Part shown: positions 1 through 13,445 of the stretch, piece by piece | Position numbering within the stretch: the first letter of the stretch is position 1 | Layout of the letters: each line of letters opens with the position of its first letter | The notes under the pieces: model-generated | What the model saw: the letters and a program-made list of their open reading frames with translations, nothing else | What the model was told of the DNA's origin: nothing | Database searches by the model: none | Translations under genes and position numbers: made by a program | Assembly: GCA_963662155.1 (NCBI GenBank) | Contig: OY759266.1 | Span: 5,782,026-5,846,025, forward strand | Reading direction: 5' to 3' | Length of the DNA stretch: 64,000 bases | Source: Lamellibrachia columna | Lineage: Eukaryota; Annelida; Polychaeta; Sabellida; Siboglinidae

Positions 1-48
1 AAAATGGCATAATGTATACAAACACATTATTGAATTATTTAATTTAAC

Positions 49-130
49 AAGATTTGCCATCCAAGCCAAAGGCCCAGATGGCAAGTGAACAAGGAAGCCA
101 TTGGCTTATCGAGTGTCCAACAATGTTCAT
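49..130 (-). repeat. 3' tail of LINE family 1 (copy A)
   Basis: This short stretch follows the stop codon of the minus-strand reverse transcriptase of copy A and is its 3' untranslated tail. The same motif (reading GCCAATGGCTTCCTTG..CATCTGGGCC on the sense strand and ending near CTTGTTAAATT) recurs at 14390-14512 (minus), 19340-19590 (plus), 25886-25955 (plus) and 60477-60560 (plus). In copy D it directly follows RT-derived sequence, which ties the tail to this LINE family. Confidence 0.75.
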
Positions 131-2324
131 CTACTTATAACCCACCCTCCTGAGATATATGTCAACTTTGTTTTTAAACATATTCACGCTGCTAGCAGTT
201 ACACAATCTGTTGACAATTTGTTCCATTCATTTATTGTCCTCTGTGAGAACGAGTGCTTCCTGATGTCCAATCTACATTGATCCTTTACTAATTTTACCT
301 CATGTCCTCTAGTTCTGCTATCCTTCTTGAGTGAAATAAACATATTTCTATCAATATTTTCATACCCATTCAATATCTTAAAAACTTCCATCTGATCTCC
401 TCTTAATCTCCTTGTCTCTAGATTTGTTAAACCACATTCTTTCAGGCGTTCTTCATAACTAAGGTCTCTCAGTTCTGGAATCATTTTAGTTGCTCTCCTT
501 TGTATGTGTTCAAGCGTATCTATATCCTTCTTACGATATGGTCACCATGATTGTATACAGTATTCTAAATGAGGTCTAACTATTGCTTTATAAAGAGGTA
601 TAATTAACTTTTTTCCCTTGTATGTTATGTTTCTTCTAATCAATCCAAGAATTTGATTACCCTTTGAAGCTGCAATACCACACTGCTCTGAAACTTTCAT
701 ATCAGCACTTATTGTAACTCCTAAGTCCTTTTCTTTTACAGTAGTACCCAGAACAGTATCTCCCATTTTATAATTTACATCCAAGTTCCCATGTCCTGTA
801 TGTAGGCATTTACATTTCCCAAAATTGAACAACATCTGCCATTTCTCAGGCCATTTCACTAATCTGTCTAGATCGTTTTGTAAATGTTGTTTATCACCAT
901 CAGTATTAACCTTTCTAAACAGTTTTGTGTCATCTGAAAATTTCAGTACGTTACTTGTTATACTGTCGTCCAAGTCATTGATATATATTAAGAATAATAT
1001 AGGTCCTAATACTGATCCTTGAGGTACCCCACTCAAAACCGATTTCCAATTTGAAACTTCTCCATCTACTACAACTCATTGTCTTCTGTCAGTCAGCCAT
1101 TGTTTTATCCAGTCAATTATGCTATCCCCGATACCATGGGCTTTTAATTTAAGTAGTAATCTTTGATGTGGCACTTTGTGAAAAGCTTTCTGAAAATCTA
1201 AGTAGATAATATCTACTGGCGATCCCACGTCAATCCACATAGTGATTTCTTCCAAAAAACATAACATATTTTTTAAGCAAGACCTCGCTTTAAGGAATCC
1301 ATGTTGAGATGAATTTAATAATTTATGCTTAACGAGGAAGTCCACCATATGGTCTTTAATTAACCTTTCTAATAATTTACAAATCACTGACGTTAAACTC
1401 ACTGGTCTGTAATTCTCTGACTTATTTCTCGAACCCTTTTTAAATAATGGTATGATGTTTGCTTCTTTCCATTCAAACGGAACAACTCCTTCTTTTAATG
1501 ACAAGTTGAATACTCTTGCAAATGGTATACTGATTTGTTCTACTGTTTCCGTTAGTAATTTTGGAGGAATCCCATCCACTCCCGGTGATTTATTATCCTT
1601 CATTGCCTTTATTTTCTTAGCTACCATTTCTGGAGTTACAACTAACGGTCTTAAATAGTCAGATTTAGCCTCCTGAAATTTAGCATCAGCAACTGGTAAC
1701 GAACTAATATCTTCTTAAAAACCCCTGTGATATTATATTTCCAGCAGTGTCTTCTAGAGGTCCAACCTTGTCTTGTACGTTTTGTTTACTCCTGACATAT
1801 GCATAAAACCTCTTGCTGTCATTTTTTATGTTACATGCTAGTTTTTGCTCATAGCTTCTTTTAGATTGTCTGATTTCAGTTGTAGCTGCATTAAGTGTCT
1901 CTTTGTAATTTGCATCATCTTCTTCCTTTCTGGTACGCCTATAAACCCTCCACATAGTTTGTTTTAACACTATTTTTCTAATAGCCTCTTTTGACAAGTG
2001 TTTCTTTCTACACCGTTTTCCTTGTTTTTGGAAGGGAACAAATTTATCGATGATACTCTCAATTTTACATTTTAGAATATTCCAACATTCAATTGCAGTC
2101 TTATTCATCAGCATGTTATTCCAATCTAGCTTTGCTAAGTATTTTCTCATATCTTTGTAGTTACCTTTGTGGAAGTTTCTCTTGTACGTTTTCTTATTTT
2201 TACTTTCTGATTTTACATTGATGTCAAAATGTATTTGATTATGGTCACTGTTACTCAATGGTTCAAGTATTTTTACATTGTCCACTAATTCTTTTTGTGA
2301 TGACAAAACTATATCTAATACAAT
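131..2324 (-). pseudogene. LINE family 1 copy A: endonuclease C-terminus and reverse transcriptase, decayed
   Basis: Minus-strand remnant of a CR1/jockey-like non-LTR retrotransposon. In reading order it has the end of an APE-type endonuclease (LDIVLSSQKELVDN, then NSDHNQIHFDI) at 2324-1704, RT finger and palm motifs (ENYRPVSLTSVICKLLE, SQHGFLKARSC, YLDFQKAFHKVPHQRL) at 1627-1076, [10 protein letters not shown] and FSDDTKLF at about 1030-900, and a C-terminal domain ending at 131. FSDD stands where most relatives have F/YADD. It is broken by a frameshift between endonuclease and RT (about 1700) and by in-frame stops at about 1076 and 542. Homology to copy C begins abruptly at about 2324, so the copy is 5'-truncated. 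The clade assignment is by motif only. Confidence 0.9.
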
Positions 2325-2330
2325 GAATGA

Positions 2331-3170
2331 ATGAATACAGTAGTACATTATTGTAACCACTAAGTCCCACTACATACCAGTCCCACTACACGAACATGTA
2401 TGTAGAGTCATACAATGAGTCACACAGTTCCAGGCCTGCAGAAGTGGTGGAAATGGGAGGGAGGAATAGCCAGTTCACAGTTAACTGGCAGGGAATGATA
2501 GGCTAATCATACAGGTAGGCCAGAATGGAAGGGGAACCCAAGACTGTCCATTGGTGGGGTCACTGGGATGATAAACTGGTGGATAATTACAGCACTAATC
2601 AAGTTCTCTGGCTGTAAATATTTAGGGCTGGCATTGCTAAAGTTTACTCCCCCTAAAGAGCTTCCACCCCAACCCACCCCAACAGTGCCACCCCAACCCA
2701 CCCGAACCCACCCCAACAGTGCCAACACAACACAAGGGAATCATTTGTCTGCGTTGTTTCATTGAACAGTTAATCTCTGAAACCATCTACTTATAGACCA
2801 GTTGGTCTTTTCATGTTGTATGAAATTGACCAGTTGACCCTAGACCTATACAGCACTTTTTCAAAGAGCACATAGTGAAAGTGGATTCACAGGTCAAATA
2901 ATGATTTCATAATCTGCTGATGTTACTGCTCACTACAGAGCAATTTTTTTAATGGCATGTTGTGAACTCGTGAAAGTGAATCTAACAATAAGAATTATTG
3001 AAAAAATTATGCATGCAATTGATTGCACATTTGACTGTGCATTTGACAAACCAAATGTTTGTGGGTCGCGTTCAAATGCAAATGCATTTACAATTTCACT
3101 GAGGCATTTGAATGCGCATTCAAATGCTCAACATTCAAATACACATTCAAATGCATTTGCATTTGGTAAC
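2331..3170. other. Non-coding spacer between LINE copies A and B
   Basis: No convincing gene is visible. The stretch holds a C-rich imperfect repeat of CCACCCCAACC type at about 2655-2722 and a run of ATTCAAATGC-like motifs at about 3068-3175, including a perfect 24-bp palindrome at 3104-3127 (half-site GCATTTGAATGC). Confidence 0.5.
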
Positions 3171-3174
3171 AAGC

Positions 3175-4121
3175 CTGCAAAAGGCTATAAGGGAGGTGAG
3201 CAAGGGGGAATGTGTTATAATGGGTGATTTAACCATGGCCATATACAACAGAAATCACTAGATAGTGAAAGGGGGTGACGACCATCATTATTTACTTCTA
3301 ACACAAGATGGTTTCCTTACACAACATGTCTTAGAACCAACCAGAGGTGGGAATGTGTTGGATTTAATTTGTCTTCTCAACATGAATTAGTTGACAATGT
3401 TAAAGTACACGAACCTTTGGGTTCCAGTGAGCATAACCAGATCCGTTTTAAAATAAAAGTAAAAACAGGGAATACATATAAAAAACAATGGAGGAAGAAC
3501 TTCAATAAAGACAAATACAACTTGTTGAAGAACAAAACAGCAACATAATGCTGGACTTGTTTAAAAGATGGTATTGATTCCATTTAGAAAACAAAGTAAA
3601 AGGTCCAGGAAGAAACACCTGTCAAAAGAGGCTATTAGAAAAATTGCTCACAAGCATATGCTGTGGGGATGTAGAAGACCACACTAACTACAAAGAGGCA
3701 CTTAACCTAGCTACAATTGAAATAAGAAAATCCAAAAGAACCTTTGAAAAAAAATTGGCAGATAATATAAAAAATAACAGCAAACGTTTAAGGAGTAAGG
3801 AGTAAACAGAATGTTCGAGATAAGGTCGGGCCACTGGAAAACAACAGTGGAAGCATAACGTTAGACGCGTTTCAAATGGCAAAGGTCCTGAATTAGTATT
3901 TCAGCTCAGTTTTTACCACAGAATATATTAGCTCACTTCCAGTTCAAGTTACTAAATTTGAGGGTGAAAAATAAGATAATTTAGGGCAGTTATTTGTAAC
4001 TTCTAAAATGATAGCAACAAAATTAAGAAGATGAAAGGTAATAAATCACATGGAGTTGATGGGATACCACCAAAACTGCTTAAGGAAATTGTTGAGCATA
4101 TTAGTATACCACTTGCAAAAT
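3175..4121 (+). pseudogene. LINE family 1 copy B, endonuclease C-terminal part, decayed
   Basis: Plus-strand fragment of the same LINE family as copies A, C and D. Recognisable pieces are GFLTQHVLEPTRGGNVLDL, the KVHEPLGSSEHNQIRF block, VGPLENNSGSI, MAKVLN.YFSSVFTTE and SHGVDGIPPKLLKEI, spread over several frames with many stops. It aligns with 6400-7380 of copy C. At the point matching 'PLAK' of copy C the element stops and an 18-bp minisatellite begins. No RT sequence reappears after the array, so the rest of the element has been lost. Confidence 0.85.
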
Positions 4122-5411
4122 TGCCATGGTCTCACTCACTGCTACTGCCATGATCTGGCACAGTGCGATGGTCTGGCACAGTGTCATGGTCTCGCACAGG
4201 GCCATGGTCTCACCCACTGCCATAGTCTCACCCCTGCCATGATCTCACACACTGCCATGGTCTCACACACTGCCATGGTTTCACACACTGCCATGATCTC
4301 ACACACTGCCATGGTCTCACACACTGCCATGATCTCACCCACTGCCATGGTCTCACACATTGCCATGGTCTCACACACTGCCATGGTATCACACACTGCC
4401 ATGATCTCACCCACTGCCACGGTCTCACCCACTGCCATGGTCTCACACACTGCCATGGTCTCACACACTGCCATGATCTCACCCACTGCCATGGTCTCAC
4501 ACACTGCCATGATCTCACCCACTGCCACGGTCTCACCCACTGCCATGGTCTCACACACTGCCATGGTCTCACACACTGCCATGATCTCACCCACTGCCAT
4601 GGTCTCACACACTGCCATGATCTCGCACACTGCCATGGTCTCGCATAGTGCCATGGTCTCACACACTGCCATGGTCTCGCATAGTGCCATGGTCTCACAC
4701 ACTGCCATGGTCTGGCACAGTGCCATGGTCTGGCACAGTGCCACGGTCTCACCCACTGCCATGGTCTCACACACTGCCACAGTCTCACCCACTGCCATGG
4801 TCTCACCCACTGCCATGGTATCACCCACTGCCATGATCTCACCCACTGCCATGGTCTCACCCACTGTCATGGTCTCACACACTGCCATGGTCTCACACAC
4901 TGCCACGGTCTCACACACTGCCATGGTCTCACATACTGCCATGGTCTCACCCACTGCCATGGTCTCACACACTGCCACGGTCTCACCCACTGCCACGGTC
5001 TCACCCACTGCCATGGTCTCACACTCTGCCATGGTCTCACCCACTGCCACGGTCTCATCCACTGCCATGATCTCACATACTGCCATGGTCTCACACACTG
5101 CCATGTCCTCATCCACTGCCATTGTCTCACACACTGTCATGGTCTCACACACTGCCATGATCTCACCCACTGCCATGGTCTCACTCACTGTCATGGTCTC
5201 ACACACTGCCATGATCTCACCCACTGCCATGGTCTCACTCACTGTCATGGTCTCACACACTGCCATGTCCTCATCCACTGCCATGGTCTCACCCACTGCC
5301 ATGGTCTCAGTCACTATCATGGTCTCACACACTGTCATGGTCTCACCCACTGCCATGGTCTCAGTCACTGTCATGGTCTCACACACTGTCATGGTCTCAC
5401 ACACTGCCCAG
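4122..5411. repeat. 18-bp minisatellite, about 70 copies
   Basis: Tandem array of TGCCATGGTCTCACACAC with frequent variants (ACCCAC, ATGATC, CACGGTC, GTCATGG). Because 18 is a multiple of three the array is open in several frames on both strands, giving long artefactual ORFs such as 4050-5414 plus and 4184-5404 minus. It begins exactly where LINE copy B breaks off. Confidence 0.97.
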
Positions 5412-6111
<700 letters not shown>

Positions 6112-6256
6112 AGTATTCCCAGTCACAGACAGTATTCCCAGTCACAGAGTGTATTTACAGTCACAGATAATATTTACAGTCACAGACCGTATTTACAGTC
6201 ACAGACAGTATTTACAGTCACAATAGTATTTACAGTCACAGACAATATTTACAGTT
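6112..6256. repeat. 20-bp minisatellite, about 7 copies
   Basis: Unit close to AGTATTTACAGTCACAGACA, with two first units carrying TTCCC for TTTAC. It abuts the 5' edge of LINE copy C. Confidence 0.9.
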
Positions 6257-8112
<1,856 letters not shown>

Positions 8113-8259
8113 AATATGCTATTTGTAATCAAATATGCTATTTGTCAAAATGAAGACCTACACCATAAATGACAAGTTTATGGTGTACTATTACTCTACA
8201 ACAATACACATCTAGATCGGGCTCCACCTGTATTGATGACTGAAGAAGAGCATCAGCCA

Positions 8260-8337
8260 AACATTGATGAACGGTGTAACACAAACATTGATGAACGGTG
8301 TAACACAAACATTGATGATCGGTGTAACACAAACATT
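8260..8337. repeat. 24-bp tandem repeat, about 3 copies
   Basis: Units share AACATTGATGAACGGTGTAA. In one plus-strand frame they read NIDERCNT, continuous with a short open stretch (LMTEEEHQP), so they may lie in the decayed 5' part of the neighbouring transposase. Confidence 0.8.
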
Positions 8338-8668
8338 AAAAGGTAGGTAAAAAATATAATGTGCTTAATTTTAGATTGTTTCCTATGGTATTACTTTAGT
8401 TTCAGTATTAATGGTCAATATTTTCTTCCATCATGGATTGTAACATGAAATTAGTTGTAACCAATCATGTCTGAAGAATATATGATAGTTTTAGTTCACT
8501 TTGCAATTGAGAAAGTAACAAGTGTGCTTGCGTGCGTGTGTACGTTCGTGTTTGAAAAATAATTTGTTGATATTCAAATAGGTAAAGTAGTAAAGTGGCA
8601 ACATCTTAAAACAATCTTAAAGACAAAAACATATAATATTAATTTAATATCTAACAGCTTAATGTTTT
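8338..8668. other. AT-rich stretch, no gene seen
   Basis: Nothing recognisable. It ends in a pyrimidine-rich tract and AG (TTTTCTTTAAAG, about 8670-8682) that may have been an acceptor of the transposase gene that follows. Confidence 0.35.
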
Positions 8669-8669
8669 C

Positions 8670-9567
8670 TTTAAAGGTACAACAGAGCAACAAAAAGAAA
8701 AGAAATGAATTAAGGTTCAACACACGGCAGCTGAAGCAATGTTTGACTTGCCCTGTTCTACTCCACCAGAAGAGTTAGAGGAAGGTAGCCAACAAGATGA
8801 CAGTAAAGACATCTGTTCGTTTAAGCTGAAAGTAAATTTGCAACATAGTGGATGTGCATCGTCTATCGGTATATAATATATTTTATTTCTACAATACATA
8901 TGCTTCAAGCAATTAGCATACTGGCCTCAGCGTGAAAACAATTCTGCAAAACAATGCCACTTCAATCCCGCCAAAGCTTTGGACTAAAGATTGCTATTAT
9001 ACTCGACTGTTTTGAAATATTCATTGAACGTCCTTCCAACCTCATGACCCTTGTTCAATCTTGGTCACAATGCAAGCACTATAATACAATTAAGTATTTG
9101 ATTGGCATAACACCACAGGGAGGTGTATCTTTCTTATCCAAAGGCTGGGGCGGTAGAACCAGTGGTAGAACCAGTGATAAACATGTCACCAACAATAGTG
9201 GTTTTTTAAATAAATTGCTACCTGGGAACGTTGTACTGGCTGACAGGGGATTTGATATCCAGGAATCTGTTGGGTTAATATGTGCCAAGATTAAGATTCC
9301 ATCTTTTACTAAGGGAAGGCAACAGTTGTCTGCAATAAATGTGGAATCCAGCAGAAATATAGCGAATGTCAAGATCTATGTCGAAAGGTAATTGGATTAC
9401 TTTGCAATAAATACACTATCTTACAGGATATATAGTACCTATTGATTATTTAATTACTGATTCACAGAGCACATTGATAACATTGGAATAGTATGTTGTG
9501 CACTGACAACTTGCAGTGAATCTGTTGTAATACTTGATGATGTCATGTTGGAAATACATATTTATTG
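8670..9567 (+). pseudogene. DDE_Tnp_4 family transposase (Harbinger/ISL2EU-like), decayed
   Basis: DDE-type endonuclease of the DDE_Tnp_4 group, which cuts and pastes DNA transposons. The open part (8954-9391) shows the first catalytic Asp in [16 protein letters not shown], then [20 protein letters not shown], the second Asp in [29 protein letters not shown], and the catalytic Glu region NVKIYVER. One base is lost after VER; in the next frame [13 protein letters not shown] continues, and after another break IDNIGIVCCALTTCSESVV gives the usual C-terminal end near 9567. Upstream, 8715-8872 reads AAEAMFDLPCSTPPEELEE and is bounded by AG and GTATAT, possibly an earlier exon. At least two frameshifts make it non-functional. 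Exact superfamily is inferred from motifs. Confidence 0.87.
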
Positions 9568-9712
9568 AGTAATTCATTACAATATTACTTCCTTGTTATT
9601 GTCTCTCATTTTTCTTCAGCACAACAAGATAAGTACCGAAGTAGAAAGTGACACCACTTAAGCTGATAGTCACAATTCTCACAACCAGTGTACTTTGTGT
9701 CTCGTCATACAA
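9534..9712. repeat. Direct repeat, left copy (partner at 12013-12182)
   Basis: About 180 bp, around 85% identical by eye to 12013-12182, sharing GATGATGTCATG, ATTACTTCCTT, AAGTACCGAAGTAGAAAGTG and CACAATTCTCACAACCA. The two copies bracket the 30-bp minisatellite and the Ty3/gypsy remnant. The left copy starts within the C-terminal codons of the DDE transposase, so it may be that transposon's 3' end rather than an LTR. Confidence 0.8.
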
Positions 9713-9766
9713 CCTGTTATTACGAAACATATTGTATTCTTCGTGATAACATCTCCCGCAATTCAC

Positions 9767-10673
9767 GAAAGACAGCACTCGCCGAGCACGCCGTACGTAA
9801 GACAGCACTCACCGAGCACGCCGTATGTAAGACAGCACTCGCCGAGCACGCCGTACGTAAGACAGCACTCACCGAGCACGCCGTACATAAGACAGCACTC
9901 GCCGAGCACGCCGTACGTAAGACAGCACTCCCCGAGCACGCCGTACGTAAGACAGCACTCACCGAGCACGCCGTACGTAAGACAGCACTCACCGAGCACG
10001 CCGTACGTAAGACAGCACTCACCGAGCACGCCGTACGTAAGACAGCACTCACCGAGCACGCCGTACATAAGACAGCACTCGCCGAGCACGCCGTACGTAA
10101 GACAGCACTCGCCGAGCACGCCGTACGTAAGACAGCACTCACCGAGCACGCCGTACGTAAGACAGCACTCACCGAGCACGCCGTACGTAAGACAGCACTC
10201 ACCGAGCACGCCGTACATAAGACAGCACTCGCCGAGCACGCCGTACGTAAGACAGCACTCGCCGAGCACGCCGTACGTAAGACAGCACTCACCGAGCACG
10301 CCGTACGTAAGACAGCACTCATCGAGCACGCCGTACGTAAGACAGCACTCACCGAGCACGCCGTACGTAAGACAGCACTCACCGAGCACGCCGTACGTAA
10401 GACAGCACTCGCCGAGCACGCCGTACGTAAGACAGCACTCGCCGAGCACGCCGTACGTAAGACAGCACTCACCGAGCACGCCGTACGTAAGACAGCACTC
10501 ACCGAGCACGCCGTACGTAAGACAGCACTCACCGAGCACGCCGTACGGAAGACAGCACTCACCGAGCACGCCGTACGCAAGACAGCACTCACCGAGCACG
10601 CCGTACGTAAGACAGCACTCACCGAGCACGCCGTACGTAAGACAGCACTCACCGAGCACGCCGTACGCAAGAC
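9767..10673. repeat. 30-bp minisatellite, about 30 copies
   Basis: Very homogeneous array of 30-bp units built on AAGACAGCACTC and GAGCACGCCGTACGT, differing mainly at one A/G position (ACCGAG or GCCGAG) and at TACGT/TACAT. GC-rich compared with its surroundings. All four long ORFs over it are repeat artefacts. Confidence 0.98.
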
Positions 10674-10679
10674 AGTGCA

Positions 10680-11810
10680 TGTCCATTGGCTCGCCGCATA
10701 TTATACAGCCAAACTTAAATTTGTGACATCCTGGCGAGACAGATTCGCAGTATTTAGCTCGATTGGAGAATTTCTTTGATCAATGGATAACGTTATTTGG
10801 GATCGATAATTCCTATGATAAGTTGAGAGCTTATTTTGCGAGATCAATATTGTCCCCGTGATCAGGCATTTTTTTTTAGAGAGCGTACTCCCAAGGATAT
10901 TAGTTCACTTAAGGAACTTGCAGACGTATTCACCGCTTCTCGTTCTGCCGTTGAGATTAGAGATCAGATTAAGGATCGAGATTCAAGGCCGTCCCCTTCT
11001 TTCTCACGTCTTTTGCGTGAACCAGCAAAGTGTCATTTGTGTGACAAGGTTGGACACACGGCTAGCAATTGTCCCACGGGTAAACCACGACCATATTTGA
11101 ATTCAAGGCCATGGATTCCTTGCATGGAACATTGCGGGGAATGCCTGTCTAGCTGTAGATAATCCCCATCATCAGTGTGGTAATCAGGCTATTCTAAAAT
11201 GTGGATATAGTTTCCCTGTCGTTGGTAATGTGTGCAATCACATTCCTTCTAATCTGCCGATTATGCAAGGATGTGTTGGAGAAACACCGGTCAGTATTCT
11301 ACGGGACACAGGGTGTAGCGGAATAGTTGCGAAACGTGATCTTGTTAGGGACGATCAACTCACGGGAGAAAAGCGAATCTTAGTAATGATAAATCGCTCC
11401 GCTATTACAGTGCTCATAGCTAGATGTAAGACAGTTTCATATATCTTCTCTGGAGAGGTAGAGGTATCCTGTATTACTAATCCTATTTGTGATGTGAATG
11501 TCGGAAATGTTCCTGAAGTATGGAGGAAGGTTATGACAGAGAGGGATGAGGGTAATCCTTGAAAATATGTGACCAATGAAGACCTGGGTCCTATCAAAGA
11601 GAAGGCAGTAACTTGCGAAGTGGCAACCAGAGCTGAATTAGTGAGACAAGAAGGAACGATTAGTCCGCTTAAAGTTCCCGATGTGGGTAATGTTAATGTG
11701 CCATCACTCTTTCAAAATAGCTCAAGGGGAAGACCCAATTTTGAAAGCTTTCTTTGATAAGGCAAAACAAACCCCAAGTAGTGCTCCGATGAAGAACCCG
11801 TATTCATGAA
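10680..11810 (+). pseudogene. Ty3/gypsy-like retrotransposon Gag and protease remnant
   Basis: Decayed LTR-retrotransposon internal region. Gag sequence (FFDQWITLFGIDNSYDKLRA by frame joining) precedes a zinc knuckle CHLCDKVGHTASNC (C-X2-C-X4-H-X4-C) at about 11031-11072. Next, 11230-11562 encodes an aspartic-protease-like segment with VSILRDTGCSGIVAKRDLV, where DTG is the catalytic triad motif. Then comes the linker typical before RT (AVTCEVATRAELVRQEG, at about 11600-11750). No RT, RNase H or integrase is visible beyond about 11810. Frameshifts occur near 10780 and 11160, with a stop near 11562. No LTRs were confirmed; the direct repeats outside it are the only candidates. Confidence 0.85.
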
Positions 11811-12012
11811 GGGAGTATGTCGTATCGACGCTTTCAGAGACAGGAAACATATAAGCACAAAAAGAAACCCAGGTCTAAGAGAGATCGTGTCAAACCGTTT
11901 GAAGATGGTGTCGAAAAAGATGAAGAAGCAGCAACTTTGAGCGTCACCCACAATGACAAGAATGATTTATTAGCAAGCATGATGATGATGTCATGTCATG
12001 TTGTCATGTCAT
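11811..12012. other. Tail of gypsy region, no clear gene
   Basis: Short open stretch (RFQRQETYKHKKKPRSKRDR) of basic composition, then a GATGATGTCATGTCATG repeat at about 11980-12035. Nothing further is recognised. Confidence 0.35.
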
Positions 12013-12182
12013 GTTGATGATGTCATGTAATGTTGAGTAATTAATTACAGTATTACTTCCTTCTTATTGTCTCTAATTTTTTCTTCAGCACATCAAGAGA
12101 AGTACCGAAGTAGAAAGTGACACCACTGAAGCTGATAGTTACAATTCTCACAACCAATGTACGTTGTGTCTCATCATACAAT
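12013..12182. repeat. Direct repeat, right copy (partner at 9534-9712)
   Basis: Shares long blocks with the left copy in the same orientation. Both copies run into a tandem array on their right: 30-bp units after the left copy, 24-bp units after this one. Confidence 0.8.
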
Positions 12183-12345
12183 GTACGTTGTTTCTCATCA
12201 TACAATGTACGTTGTGTCTCATCATACAATGTACGTTGCATGCAATGCATTTTGTGTCTCATCATATAATGTCTCATCATACAATGCACTTTGTGTCTCA
12301 TCTTACAATGTACTTTGTATCTCATCATACAATGTCTCGAACACA
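12157..12345. repeat. 24-bp minisatellite, about 8 copies
   Basis: Units based on CAATGTACGTTGTGTCTCAT, diverged and partly truncated. The unit is derived from the end of the adjacent direct repeat (compare GTGTACTTTGTGTCTCGTC in the left copy). Confidence 0.85.
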
Positions 12346-12606
12346 AAAAAGTTCCTCATCGTCATTCGTCGAAGTTCGCTTCATGTGAATCTGTCTTTCT
12401 GTTCTCAGATGAGCTGAACTAAACGGCAACATCATGTGACGTCAGTTGCACAATATGGCGGTTGGTTTTCAACAACATTCGTTGTAGCCCGACACTAAAC
12501 TTACTCAGAATCAATTATTTGGACCAAGTTTCTTTTATTTAGTGATGACATTATGCAGATGGTATTACACAGAATACATACACAGTGACGTTAGTGCGTA
12601 TCAGCG
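12346..12606. other. Unassigned stretch
   Basis: No coding signal. It contains a CRE-like TGACGTCA core at about 12437-12444 near a CAATATGGCGG motif, but no gene follows that I can recognise. Confidence 0.3.
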
Positions 12607-12609
12607 GTG

Positions 12610-12846
12610 GCTCAGCTAGACCGACTCCAGGGATTATCAATGCACTTTGAGCTGTCCGCAAGCGGCAGGGTGACTATGAATAGTTGGGTCCAAACTCTTT
12701 GTCCGTTGTCCACATTGGCCAGGTGGCCGCTATGGGCAATTAGCGGACAGTGCAAACTAATAGGAAGTTATTCGGGACTTTCAAAAGTGTCCGTCATAGA
12801 CAATTGCCCGTTATGGGCAGGTGTCCGCTAAGGGAGGTTTTACTGT
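12610..12846. mobile_element. Terminal part of a pogo/Tigger-like DNA transposon
   Basis: The right end reads CTAAGGGAGGTTTTACTG followed by TA. Its complement CAGTAAAACCTCCC resembles pogo/Tigger terminal repeats with a TA target. Inside are recurring GTCCGTTATGGGCA / GCGGACAG motifs typical of such ends. No transposase and no clear left terminus were seen. Confidence 0.45.
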
Positions 12847-13189
12847 ATATGACACATTAATACATTATTTAGACAAACTACATGAGATATACACGTATTA
12901 TATGTAGATGTGAGTGTACGTGTCTAAACTGTAACGAGTTTATACGTGGCAGATCTTATATAGGACATTTATGTTCGTGCTGCTAACCCTTTGTTAATGC
13001 GGTTACTCATATATGGTTCGGTTAGTTTGTGGAGTAAAACGTCTGGAAACATACGAGCACTCTTTTTCAACAATTAGGCGTTCTAAAATTGGCAAATTTG
13101 CAGTAATTTGCACAATGAATTTTTTCTAACCGTATGTGTCTGTATATGGTACCAGACAACGATTCATTCTGCATAACTCGCTTTAAAAA
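12847..13189. other. AT-rich stretch, nothing recognised
   Basis: No open frame of note, no repeat family identified. Confidence 0.4.
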
Positions 13190-13445
13190 AAAGGTAAAAA
13201 GTATGTTCTTATATAGCGCGGTATCCAGCCTGTAGGACCGCTCAAAGTGCTTTACACTTCATCCCCTGGCAGACCTGTTCAGTCCAAGGCCATCTCAACT
13301 TCTCTGGGAAGCATTCAGCCACGTTGCAATTGCGCGAAGACTATTCGTTCACATTTCCACCACTGTCTGTATTGCCAGGTACTCATTTATACAGCTGAGT
13401 GAACTGTGGCAACGTGGGGTGATCAAACTTGCCAAAGATTCTAAT
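13190..13445 (-). repeat. SINE-like dispersed repeat (minus copy)
   Basis: Contains TATATAGCGCGG, GACCGCTCAAAGTGCTTTACA, CATCTCAACTTCTCTGGGAA and AGCTGAGTGAACTGTGGCAA. The reverse complement matches the body of the element at 42268-42480, and its middle matches 58000-58100. In the 42-kb copy the body is preceded by a tRNA-like head, so this is probably a 5'-truncated minus-strand SINE. Confidence 0.65.

Noticed and set aside
4184..5404. Long minus-strand ORF of 406 codons (CETMAV repeats)
   Set aside because: Frame-preserving 18-bp minisatellite translation, open on several frames of both strands.
9688..10779. ORFs of over 300 codons on both strands
   Set aside because: Artefacts of the 30-bp minisatellite.
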